Positions 16,355 through 23,260 of a stretch of 64,000 bases of DNA are shown piece after piece. The translations under genes were made by a program, and so were the position numbers. Below the pieces are notes generated by a model. It was given only the letters and a program-made list of their open reading frames with translations, made no database searches and was not told the origin of the DNA. Position 1 is the first letter of the stretch. Each line of letters starts with the position of its first letter. The DNA comes from Sphingomonas leidyi (GTDB lineage Bacteria > Pseudomonadota > Alphaproteobacteria > Sphingomonadales > Sphingomonadaceae), in NCBI RefSeq assembly GCF_011761945.1, contig NZ_JAASQV010000002.1:620001-684000 (forward strand), written 5' to 3'.

Positions 16355-17833
16355 TCACTTGCCGTCCCCCAGCATCAACGCCGCGGTCGCCTTCGCGCTG
16401 CCGACCACGCCGGGAATGCCGGCGCCGGGATGCGTGCCGGCGCCGACGAAGAACAGGTTGTGGATCGCATCGTCGCGATTGTGGGTGCGGAACCAGGCGC
16501 TCTGGGTGAGGATCGGCTCGAGGCTGAAGGCCGAACCCAGATGCGCGCCGAGATCGTCGCGGAAGTCCGGCGGCGCATAGCTGAACTTCGTCACGATCCG
16601 ATCCTTGAGATCCGGGATCAGTCGCCGCTGGATCTCGGCGAGGATGCGTTCCTCCAGGATCGGAGCGATTTCGCTCCAGTCCGCCGGGAACTTGCCGAGA
16701 TGCGGCACCGGGACCAGCGCATAGAAGGTCGCATGGCCGGCGGGTGCCATCATGGGATCGCTCGCGCTCGGGTGATGGAGATAGAGCGAGAAATCCTCGC
16801 TCAGCACGCCGTGATCGAAGATGTCGGCGAGCAGGCCCTGATAGCGGGGGCCGAACAGCACCGAATGGTGCGCGATATCGGGAAAGGTCCCGCGCACGCC
16901 GAAATGCACGAGGAACAGCGACGGCGAGAAGCGCTTGCGCACCAGTGCCTGCGCCGCGCGCTGGCTGGAGCGCGAGCCCTTCAGCAGGTCGCGATAGCTG
17001 TGGACCACGTCCGCATTGCAGGCGAGCGCATCGACCTGCAGCTCGCGGCCGCTCGCCGTGCGCACCCCGGTCACGAGATCGCCCAGGGTGTCGATGCCGG
17101 TCACCGGATCGCCAAGCCGCAGCGTGCCGCCCAGCCGCTGGAAATGGCGGACCATCCCGGCGACGAGCCGGTTGGTGCCTCCCTCCGCCCACCAGACCCC
17201 GCTCTGGCGCTCGAGCTGGTGGATCAGCGCATAGATCGCGCTCGCCGTCATCGGATTTCCGCCGACCAGCAGCGTGTGGAAGGAAAAGGCCTGGCGCAGC
17301 TTCTCGTTGCGGATGAAGCTCGCCACCTTGGCATAGACGGAACGCCATGCGCCGTACTTGGCGAGCGCAGGCGCGGCGCGGACCATCGACATGACGTCCT
17401 GGAACGCGACATGGCCGAGCCTCACATAGCCTTCCTCGTACACGCCGGCGGCATATTCGAGGAAGCGGCCATAGCCGGCGACGTCCTGCGGCTCCAGCCG
17501 CGCGATCTCGGCGGCGAGCTGGTGATCGTCGTTCGAATAGTCGAAGCGCGTGCCATCGGGCCAGGACAGGCGATAGAAGGGCGTGACCGGCTTCAACTTC
17601 ACATCGGCGGCCATGTCGTGCCCGGAAAGCTGCCAGAGCTCGCGCAGCGCCTCGGGAGCGGTGATCACGGTGGGTCCGGCGTCGAAGGTGAAGCCGTCCC
17701 TTTCCCAGAAATAGGCGCGCCCGCCCGGCTTGTCGCGCGCCTCCAGCACCACCGTCTCGACGCCCGCCGACTGCAACCGGATCGCAAGCGCCAGCCCGCC
17801 GATCCCCGCGCCGACCACCACGGCCCGCTTCAC
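16355..17833 (-). CDS. crtI: Phytoene desaturase
   Basis: The 492-residue FAD enzyme has an N-terminal VVVGAGIGGLALAIRL fold (4-19), KPGGRAYFWERDGFTFDAGP, and the C-terminal FAD/substrate motif VGAGTHPGAGIPGVVGSAK. CrtI converts phytoene to lycopene through four desaturations. The start is GTG at 17833, overlapping the crtY stop (GTGA), with GGGAG about nine bases before it. It is the second gene of the carotenoid operon. Confidence 0.95.
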   Translation of the reverse strand: MKRAVVVGAGIGGLALAIRLQSAGVETVVLEARDKPGGRAYFWERDGFTFDAGPTVITAPEALRELWQLSGHDMAADVKLKPVTPFYRLSWPDGTRFDYSNDDHQLAAEIARLEPQDVAGYGRFLEYAAGVYEEGYVRLGHVAFQDVMSMVRAAPALAKYGAWRSVYAKVASFIRNEKLRQAFSFHTLLVGGNPMTASAIYALIHQLERQSGVWWAEGGTNRLVAGMVRHFQRLGGTLRLGDPVTGIDTLGDLVTGVRTASGRELQVDALACNADVVHSYRDLLKGSRSSQRAAQALVRKRFSPSLFLVHFGVRGTFPDIAHHSVLFGPRYQGLLADIFDHGVLSEDFSLYLHHPSASDPMMAPAGHATFYALVPVPHLGKFPADWSEIAPILEERILAEIQRRLIPDLKDRIVTKFSYAPPDFRDDLGAHLGSAFSLEPILTQSAWFRTHNRDDAIHNLFFVGAGTHPGAGIPGVVGSAKATAALMLGDGK

Positions 17834-18993
17834 CGGAACGACTCCCGGATCGCCGAGACCGCGCGGCCGACCGGCACCGGCGGCTTGCCGGAGACCAGGC
17901 GCAGGCGATCGAACAGGGTGGAATGCCCCGCATAGAAACGCCCGATCAGCTGTGGATCGAGCCGGTAGAAGCGCTGGAGGATGCGGTAGCGCTCCGCAGG
18001 TTCGGCGGCCTTGAACAACATGGCGGCGAGCATGCGGTAGAAATGGCGGCGGCGCCATGTCGATCGGGCGAAATCGTGCAGCAGCCGATGCAGCGCCGCA
18101 CCGCCCAGATCGCTCGCCGCGGCGACGAGCGTGGCGGTACGCACCGCATCCGGCAGCGCATAGCTGGTGAGCGGATGGAACAGGCCCGCCCGCCCGCCCG
18201 CCTTGGCGACCTTGTTGCCGCCCGCCTGCCAATAGGCTTCGAAGTCGCCCCCCATCACCACGGGCAGCGCCCCGCTCTCCTCGCGCACGACATGGTCGAC
18301 CTGCCAGCCCTGCGCATCGGCATAGGCGGCGATCCGCGCGCCGAGCAGCGCGGCGTCGAAATCCGGCGTATCGCTGTAATAGGTGTCCTCGACGAACGCG
18401 CAGGTGGGGCTGAACGGCAGCGCATAGACGAAGCGATAGCCGTCGAGCTGCTCGACCGTGGCGTCCATCAGCTTCGGCCGCGCCAGGCCGTGCGCCTCGG
18501 CCAGCGCCAGCTCGCGGCCGTGGAATTTCTGCCACCCGCAGTGCAGCGCCGCGAGATCGGCGGGGCCGCGGCAATCGATCACGCCTTTCGCCTCGATCCG
18601 GTCGCCGTCGGAAAGGACGACCGCGGTGGGGCTGGCGGCAAGCACCTTGCGCCGGGTCATCACCGCATGCGCGGGCAGCTCGGCGCGGACGACCTGGTCG
18701 AGCCGGCGCGATTCGATCGAATAATAGCCGGTGCGCAGGGTCCGCGAGATCGCCGGAAAGGCGACGTCGTAGCTCGTCCAGCCATGGCCGATCAGCGGCG
18801 CGGTGAGCCAGCGGTCGGCCGGCGCGACATCGGTAGCGAAGAAGGACCAGAGATGATTGCCGCCGATCCGCCCCCCGCCCTCGACGATGCGCACATCGCA
18901 ATCCGGGCGCTTGCGGCGCAGCGCGAGCGCGATCAGCCCGCCGGCAAGACCCCCGCCGACAATCGCCACGTCGCAGTTGATCGTTGCGGGCAT
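17830..18993 (-). CDS. crtY: Lycopene beta-cyclase
   Basis: The 387-residue CrtY-type cyclase has an N-terminal dinucleotide fold VAIVGGGLAGGLIALAL (9-25), GGNHLWSFF (44-52), FVEDTYYSDTPDFD and GGRAGLFHPLTSYALPDAV, all typical of proteobacterial CrtY. It closes both ends of lycopene to beta-carotene. It is the first gene of the crtY-crtI-LOG-crtB operon. Downstream hydroxylases (crtZ, crtG) and crtE are not in this window. Confidence 0.95.
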   Translation of the reverse strand: MPATINCDVAIVGGGLAGGLIALALRRKRPDCDVRIVEGGGRIGGNHLWSFFATDVAPADRWLTAPLIGHGWTSYDVAFPAISRTLRTGYYSIESRRLDQVVRAELPAHAVMTRRKVLAASPTAVVLSDGDRIEAKGVIDCRGPADLAALHCGWQKFHGRELALAEAHGLARPKLMDATVEQLDGYRFVYALPFSPTCAFVEDTYYSDTPDFDAALLGARIAAYADAQGWQVDHVVREESGALPVVMGGDFEAYWQAGGNKVAKAGGRAGLFHPLTSYALPDAVRTATLVAAASDLGGAALHRLLHDFARSTWRRRHFYRMLAAMLFKAAEPAERYRILQRFYRLDPQLIGRFYAGHSTLFDRLRLVSGKPPVPVGRAVSAIRESFR

Positions 18994-19030
18994 GACACAG
19001 GCCTAACCCAGCGATTCGCGCGATTCCAAC

Positions 19031-19063
19031 AAAAATGCCCCTTCCGCGCGTGCGGAAGGGGCA
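19031..19063 (-). terminator. Rho-independent terminator of the GST gene
   Basis: On the minus strand TGCCCCTTCCGC and GCGGAAGGGGCA form a perfect 12-pair stem with a 4-base loop, followed by TTTTT. It lies between the GST stop and the crtY start and isolates the carotenoid operon from the GST transcript. Confidence 0.9.
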
Positions 19064-19115
19064 GGTGTGGCGGGAACGACCGCGATGCGGCCACGCCCGG
19101 AGCCCGGGAGAGGAG

Positions 19116-19730
19116 TCAGGCGGCCTCGAGCAGGGGCCATTCGGCAGCCATCGCGCGTGCCACCGCCGGACGGGCGCGGATGCGTTCGCGATAGGCGGCC
19201 AGGACCGGCCATTCGGCGATCGGCACCTTCGAATATTCGCACCAGTTGAGCACCGCGAGCAGATAGGCGTCGGCGACGGTGAAGCGATCGTCGAGATACT
19301 CCCGGCCCTCGAGATGCTTCGACAGCACGGCGAAGGGCCGGGCATGGCGGGCCCGGGCGGCATCCTGCTCGGCCGCGCCATAACCCTTGCCGAGGATCGG
19401 CATGAACACCGCCTTGTGCAGTTCGGTGCTGACGAAGTTCAGCCAGGCGAGCATCCGGTAATGCGCGTCGGAAAAGCCGGTGAAGCTGAGCGAACCCTCC
19501 GGCGCCAGCTCGGCGATATAGGTGAGGACCGCCGGCCCCTCGGTGAGGACGAAGCCGGTGCCGGTCTCGATCGCGGGGACATAGCCCATTGGCGATATCT
19601 CGGTGAAATCGCGTCCGTCGGGCAGGCGCAGATCCCGGGGCACCTGAACATATTCGGCATCGAGCCCGGCTTCCTCGAGCGCGATGCGCGCGGCGAGCGA
19701 GCAGGCGAAAGGCGTGAAATAGAGCTTCAT
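19116..19730 (-). CDS. Glutathione S-transferase (beta-class-like)
   Basis: The 204-residue protein has the N-terminal thioredoxin-like domain starting MKLYFTPFACSLAARIALEE, where the Cys of FACSLA matches the beta-class GST motif, followed by the cis-Pro region GYVPAIE and LTEGPAVLTYIAEL, and an all-helical C-terminal domain (about 85-204). These enzymes conjugate or reduce electrophiles with glutathione. It is divergent from a TetR gene with a shared operator, so it is probably repressed by it and induced by a toxic ligand. Confidence 0.93.
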   Translation of the reverse strand: MKLYFTPFACSLAARIALEEAGLDAEYVQVPRDLRLPDGRDFTEISPMGYVPAIETGTGFVLTEGPAVLTYIAELAPEGSLSFTGFSDAHYRMLAWLNFVSTELHKAVFMPILGKGYGAAEQDAARARHARPFAVLSKHLEGREYLDDRFTVADAYLLAVLNWCEYSKVPIAEWPVLAAYRERIRARPAVARAMAAEWPLLEAA

Positions 19731-19744
19731 GACGAGTCTCCCTT

Positions 19745-19772
19745 GATTTTTGTACGATCCCGCACAAAAATC
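19745..19772. promoter_or_regulatory. TetR-type operator between GST and TetR genes
   Basis: GATTTTTGT and ACAAAAATC form a perfect 9-base inverted repeat with a 10-base spacer, centred in the 60-base gap between the two divergent genes. A related half-site ACAAAAAT recurs at about 19802-19809 inside the start of the tetR gene. The position and symmetry fit an operator that represses both genes. Confidence 0.75.
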
Positions 19773-19790
19773 GGGGCGTCAAGGAATTTA

Positions 19791-20390
19791 ATGCGAAACG
19801 ATACAAAAATAGCGCCGCGCGGGCGGGGACGGCCGCGCAAGTTCGACCGGGAGGCGGCGTTGCGCGCCGCGCTCCAGCGCTTCCGCACGCTCGGCTATGC
19901 CAATACCTCGCTCGACGAGCTGGCCGCGGCGACGGGCGTGAACCGGCCGAGCCTCTATGCGACGTTCGGAGACAAGAAGGCGCTGTACCTTGCCGGCCTC
20001 GCGCGCACGCACGCCATCATCGATTCGACCTTCGCCGCGCTCCACGATGTTCACTATCCGCCGGAGAAGATGCTCAAGGCGCTGTTCCTCGGCGCGATCG
20101 AGGGCTTTCTGACCGGCGAGTACGGCCCTTCGGGCTGCATCGCGGTGAACACCGCGGCGGCCGAGGCAGTGGCCGATGCCGATATCCGCGCGGCGCTGGC
20201 CGACTTCATGCAATTGCAGGACGGGTGGATCGAGAAGCTGATGGAACAGGCTGGCACCGCCGATCCGCGCGGCGACGCGCAGATCGCTTCCTCGGTGATC
20301 CATTCGCTGAGCACCCGCGCCCGCGCCGGCACCCCGCGCGCCGAACTGATCGCCATCGCGAAGAAAGCAACCGCACTGCTCCTTGCCTGA
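19791..20390 (+). CDS. TetR family transcriptional regulator
   Basis: The 199-residue protein has the N-terminal helix-turn-helix of TetR regulators: GRPRKFDREAALRAAL, then TSLDELAAATGVNRPSLYAT and FGDKKALY (about 10-60). The C-terminal ligand domain has the pattern of the CopA/AcrR-type group (TetR_C). The ATG at 19791 starts directly after the operator. It is divergent from the GST gene and probably represses it and itself. Confidence 0.94.
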   Translation: MRNDTKIAPRGRGRPRKFDREAALRAALQRFRTLGYANTSLDELAAATGVNRPSLYATFGDKKALYLAGLARTHAIIDSTFAALHDVHYPPEKMLKALFLGAIEGFLTGEYGPSGCIAVNTAAAEAVADADIRAALADFMQLQDGWIEKLMEQAGTADPRGDAQIASSVIHSLSTRARAGTPRAELIAIAKKATALLLA

Positions 20391-20552
20391 ACAAATACTT
20401 CGCGGGCATTTCGGCGACGATGCCAAATAGCTTTGTTATCAAGCTTCAATCCAGCGACTTGCACTGCATGTCCATTTCGGCGGCGAACCCGTTTGACTTC
20501 TAGTCGAACTAGCGCAGCATTGCCCGACCACGACTCATGGGGAGAATGGAAC

Positions 20553-21011
20553 ATGCAGCGTATAGCCTGGCCTTGCCTGGCCGTCATTGCGACACTCGCC
20601 ACCGGCCAAGCGGCATCGAATGCCGCCGCGGCGAACGTCTCGGGCACATCGACGAAGGTCGCGACCGCACCGGTCAATGCTTGCGAGAAGGTCAAGACGA
20701 CCGGCTGGAAAGCGTGGCTCGACAAGATGCCCGGACCGCACAAGACTCCGACGCTTCATGTGGCCGGACAGGCAACCACTTCGACGGGCGGCTGGAAACT
20801 GATGCTCAACCGGGGCGCGACCACCAAGAACCTGCCGCCGACCCAGTATTTCGACTTCGTCGCATTTGCGCCGACCGGACCGGCTCCGCAGGTCGTGACG
20901 ACGGCGGAAGTGAAGGCCGAGATCAAGAACGCGCTGCCGAAATACAAGGAGGTCGTGATCCTCTGCGGCAAGAAGGCGATCGCGACGGTCCCCGTCAAGA
21001 TCGTGACCTGA
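20553..21011 (+). CDS. Secreted protein, unknown function
   Basis: The 152-residue product has a signal peptide (MQRIAWPCLAVIATLATGQA, cleavage near ANAAAA) and a soluble body with two Cys (NACEKV and ILCGKK) that could form a disulfide. The ATG at 20553 has GGAGA eight bases upstream. The 160-base region in front is clearly richer in A+T than its surroundings and holds TTGACT at 20493-20498 as a possible -35. No family is recognised. With ccdAB it may be part of a small acquired segment. Confidence 0.7.
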   Translation: MQRIAWPCLAVIATLATGQAASNAAAANVSGTSTKVATAPVNACEKVKTTGWKAWLDKMPGPHKTPTLHVAGQATTSTGGWKLMLNRGATTKNLPPTQYFDFVAFAPTGPAPQVVTTAEVKAEIKNALPKYKEVVILCGKKAIATVPVKIVT

Positions 21012-21012
21012 A

Positions 21013-21213
21013 CTAAACGGCGTCGAGGATCGCGCGCGCCCGCGCCAGGTCCTCGTCGTCCACCATCACGCGCACCGGGATCAGCAGGTACGAGCCATCG
21101 GCGATGCTGGTCCCGGCGTCGAACACGAAGCTGGGGATCTCCTCGTCCTCCAGCCGCCCCTGGACGATGAAAGCCTCCTGCCTGTCGTAGCGGCCGAGTT
21201 CGACCAGGGCCAT
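21013..21213 (-). CDS. DUF2007 domain protein
   Basis: The 66-residue protein, MALVELGRYDRQEAFIVQGR and onwards, fits the DUF2007 family (putative signal-transducing proteins, PII-like fold): a short beta-alpha-beta unit with EDEEIPSFVFDAG and LIPVRVMVDDEDLARA. The start at 21213 has GGAGGG four bases upstream; an alternative ATG lies at 21225. It is divergent from ccdAB, and its upstream region overlaps the ccdAB promoter. Confidence 0.78.
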   Translation of the reverse strand: MALVELGRYDRQEAFIVQGRLEDEEIPSFVFDAGTSIADGSYLLIPVRVMVDDEDLARARAILDAV

Positions 21214-21226
21214 GATTCCCTCCATG

Positions 21227-21263
21227 TTGACGCGCAAGAACCATGCGCATAATTTCTGCGCAT
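21227..21263 (+). promoter_or_regulatory. ccdAB promoter and operator
   Basis: TTGACG (21227-21232) and CATAAT (21248-21253, spacer 15) make a plausible promoter. The perfect 7-base inverted repeat ATGCGCA and TGCGCAT (21243-21249 and 21257-21263, spacer 7) covers the -10 element and the first two bases of the ccdA start codon. Transcription would begin at about the ATG, giving a leaderless or nearly leaderless message. Autorepression by the CcdA-CcdB complex through this repeat is expected from the family. Confidence 0.6.
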
Positions 21264-21507
21264 GAAACCGGATTCCCTTTCTTCGGGCAAGCGCAAAGCA
21301 GTGAATCTCTCGCTCGATACCGGCGTGGTCGCGGCGGCGCGAGAGGCTGGGCTGAACCTGTCGCAGATTTGCGAGGCGGCATTGCGGGATGCCAGCAAGA
21401 AGGAACGGATCCGGCGATGGCAGGAAGAAAGCAAGGAAGCCATCGACGCCAACAACGCCTGGGTTGCGGAGCATGGCCTGCCCCTTGCCAAATACCGCAT
21501 GTTCTGA
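21262..21507 (+). CDS. ccdA: CcdA-type antitoxin
   Basis: The 81-residue antitoxin has a ribbon-helix-helix-like N-terminus (KRKAVNLSLDTGVVAAAREA, about 10-29) for operator binding and the typical C-terminal toxin-binding tail with IDANNAWVAEHGLPLAKYRMF-like sequence, closely matching CcdA. The start is ATG at 21262, inside the operator repeat, with no Shine-Dalgarno sequence visible, in line with a leaderless message. The gene ends overlapping the toxin start by one base (TGATG). Confidence 0.9.
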   Translation: MKPDSLSSGKRKAVNLSLDTGVVAAAREAGLNLSQICEAALRDASKKERIRRWQEESKEAIDANNAWVAEHGLPLAKYRMF

Positions 21508-21803
21508 TGGCGAAATTCGACGTCTATCGTTCGATCGATGGATCGATGCTGCTCGACTGTCAGAGCGACCTGCTGCGCCATCTCAACACACGTTTCGTCG
21601 CGCCGCTGGTCCGCCCCGACGACGCCGTCCAAGTCGATCGCGGGCTGACGCCGTTGCTCGACGTTGCGGGAAGCGAAATGCTGATGCTCACCCATTTCGC
21701 TTCCGCGATTCCCGTCGGCGCGCTCGGCCATTGCATCGCATCGGTCGCCGATCAGGAGTTTTCCGTGGCCAGCGCCCTCGACATGCTGATCTCGGGCTTC
21801 TGA
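21507..21803 (+). CDS. ccdB: CcdB-type toxin
   Basis: The 98-residue protein starts MAKFDVYRSIDGSMLLDCQS and aligns with CcdB, including VAPLVRPDD and LTPLLDVAG. F-plasmid CcdB poisons DNA gyrase with its last residues Trp-Gly-Ile; here the end reads ALDMLISGF, so the Trp position is Ser and the Ile is Phe. The fold should be intact, but gyrase poisoning may be weaker, or the target different. It is co-translated with ccdA. Confidence 0.88.
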   Translation: MAKFDVYRSIDGSMLLDCQSDLLRHLNTRFVAPLVRPDDAVQVDRGLTPLLDVAGSEMLMLTHFASAIPVGALGHCIASVADQEFSVASALDMLISGF

Positions 21804-21807
21804 ATCC

Positions 21808-22746
21808 TCATCGCTGGACCGCGCGCGGGCGGCGGGGGACGCCCGGCACGCATTCGAGATGGGCGCGGTCCCAATGGCCGAGATCGGCGACGGCATCATA
21901 GCTCGCCTGGAGGAAGTCCAGCAGCAGCGCCCTGGGATCGTCCGCCGCGCGCACCGCGTCATAGTCGAGCAGCCATTCGCCGAGACCGGTGTCGTAATAA
22001 GCGGGTGCCGGGAGCTTCGCCTCCCCATAGCCGGCGGGCGCGGGATAGCCATAGGCGTAGAAGGCCGGCTTCGGGAACGCATCGCTGCCGGGCCAGAAGC
22101 CGGCGCTCGCTTCCTCATGGCTATAGGCTTCGCAAGTCACGGCATCGGGAAGCCCCGGAATGCCCCCGGGATGCAACGGCGCCGTCCGCCCGGAGAAGCG
22201 AGTCACCGCAAGATCGAAGCTGCCCCAGAAGAAATGCACCGGGCTCGCCTTGCCGAGAAAGCCGGTGCGGAATTGCTGGAAGCCGCGATCGATCCACAGC
22301 AGCGCGCGGTGGAAATCGCGCACCGCCTCGCCGTCCCAGGGCCGGTGCGCCCCGTCCTGCGCGAACGGGACGGCTTCCGGTATCTCGCTCGGCACCCCGT
22401 TGAACGTCACCGGCGTGCCGAGCGCGGCAAGCGCGCCGGCCAGCGCCGCGTGGAAATCGGCGATGCTGCCCGGGCCGAGCGGCAGGCCGGCCTCGCTCCC
22501 GCCATCGGTGGCGAGCAGCAGCTCGCCGGCCTGCAGATCGAGATCGAGCTGGAGCGTCGCCTCCGGACAGGGGATCGGGCCGGTGGTGAGGCCCCGCGCC
22601 GTCGGATAGAGCGCGACGTGCCAGCCATGGTTGAGCCAGGGCGTCCGCGCGAGACGGATCTTGCCGATCATCTGGGTGATCAGGTGCAGATGCTGCGCGG
22701 TCTCGCGCCAGCCGGACCAGTCGAGTCGGGGCAACGCCTGGGTCAT
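21808..22746 (-). CDS. DUF5996 family protein
   Basis: The 312-residue protein begins MTQALPRLDWSGWRETAQHL and shows IGKIRLARTPWLNHGWHVAL, HFFWGSFDLAVTRFSGR and CEAYSHEEASAGFWPG, all hallmarks of the DUF5996 family. Function is unknown; no signal peptide or membrane helix is seen, so it is cytosolic. It ends five bases from the convergent ccdB stop and lies ten bases behind the CPBP gene stop on the same strand. Confidence 0.85.
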   Translation of the reverse strand: MTQALPRLDWSGWRETAQHLHLITQMIGKIRLARTPWLNHGWHVALYPTARGLTTGPIPCPEATLQLDLDLQAGELLLATDGGSEAGLPLGPGSIADFHAALAGALAALGTPVTFNGVPSEIPEAVPFAQDGAHRPWDGEAVRDFHRALLWIDRGFQQFRTGFLGKASPVHFFWGSFDLAVTRFSGRTAPLHPGGIPGLPDAVTCEAYSHEEASAGFWPGSDAFPKPAFYAYGYPAPAGYGEAKLPAPAYYDTGLGEWLLDYDAVRAADDPRALLLDFLQASYDAVADLGHWDRAHLECVPGVPRRPRAVQR

Positions 22747-22756
22747 GCCCCCGATC

Positions 22757-23260
22757 CTATCCGATCGGGCCGGCGAACAACAGCTTCCACCCGGCCACCA
22801 CCGACCAATGGACCAGGACGCACGGCCAGATGCTCCCGGTCGCTCGATAGAGACGGACCAGCAAGCTACCGAGCACCGCCACGATGGCCAGGAAACCGGG
22901 CGCCAGGAAGATCGCCGACCAGGGCGGGCCGAAAATGAGCGCCTGAAGCGGATGCCAGAGGATGAACGCGCCGACCGCGATTGCCCATTGCCACGGCGCG
23001 AAGGGGCGACCGGGCGGCGGGACGAGCAGCGCGCGGAACGCCAGTTCCTCGCCTAGCGCCGGCACCAGCATCAGGCCGAAGAACAATGCCAGCCATTGCG
23101 GGCCGAACGCCATCGGATCGAACCGCGCGAGCCCGGCCGCGAAGGCGAGCAGCGCGACAAGGGGCAAGCCCCAGAGGAGTTCGAACCCGACCCGCCGCCA
23201 GCCGTGCGCGTCCGGCCAGGTGCCGAGCGCCGCGCGGAGACGGCGCCCGACCCGGCTCAC
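22757..23260 (-). CDS. CPBP family intramembrane metalloprotease
   Basis: The 167-residue membrane protein has the Abi/CPBP motifs: GEELAFRALL with Glu71-Glu72 and Arg76, FILWH with His103, and VHWSVV with His151, between about five hydrophobic helices. The family includes Rce1-like prenyl-protein proteases and bacterial intramembrane proteases. The start is GTG at 23260, overlapping the tldD stop (GTGA); this is preferred over the longer frame, whose start overlaps tldD heavily. Substrate is unknown. Confidence 0.87.
   Translation of the reverse strand: MSRVGRRLRAALGTWPDAHGWRRVGFELLWGLPLVALLAFAAGLARFDPMAFGPQWLALFFGLMLVPALGEELAFRALLVPPPGRPFAPWQWAIAVGAFILWHPLQALIFGPPWSAIFLAPGFLAIVAVLGSLLVRLYRATGSIWPCVLVHWSVVAGWKLLFAGPIG

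Noticed and set aside
16355..19381. 1008-codon minus frame that would fuse crtI with upstream sequence
   Set aside because: Upstream of 17833 it is out of frame with crtY and the GST gene. The crtI dinucleotide motif begins right after the GTG at 17833.
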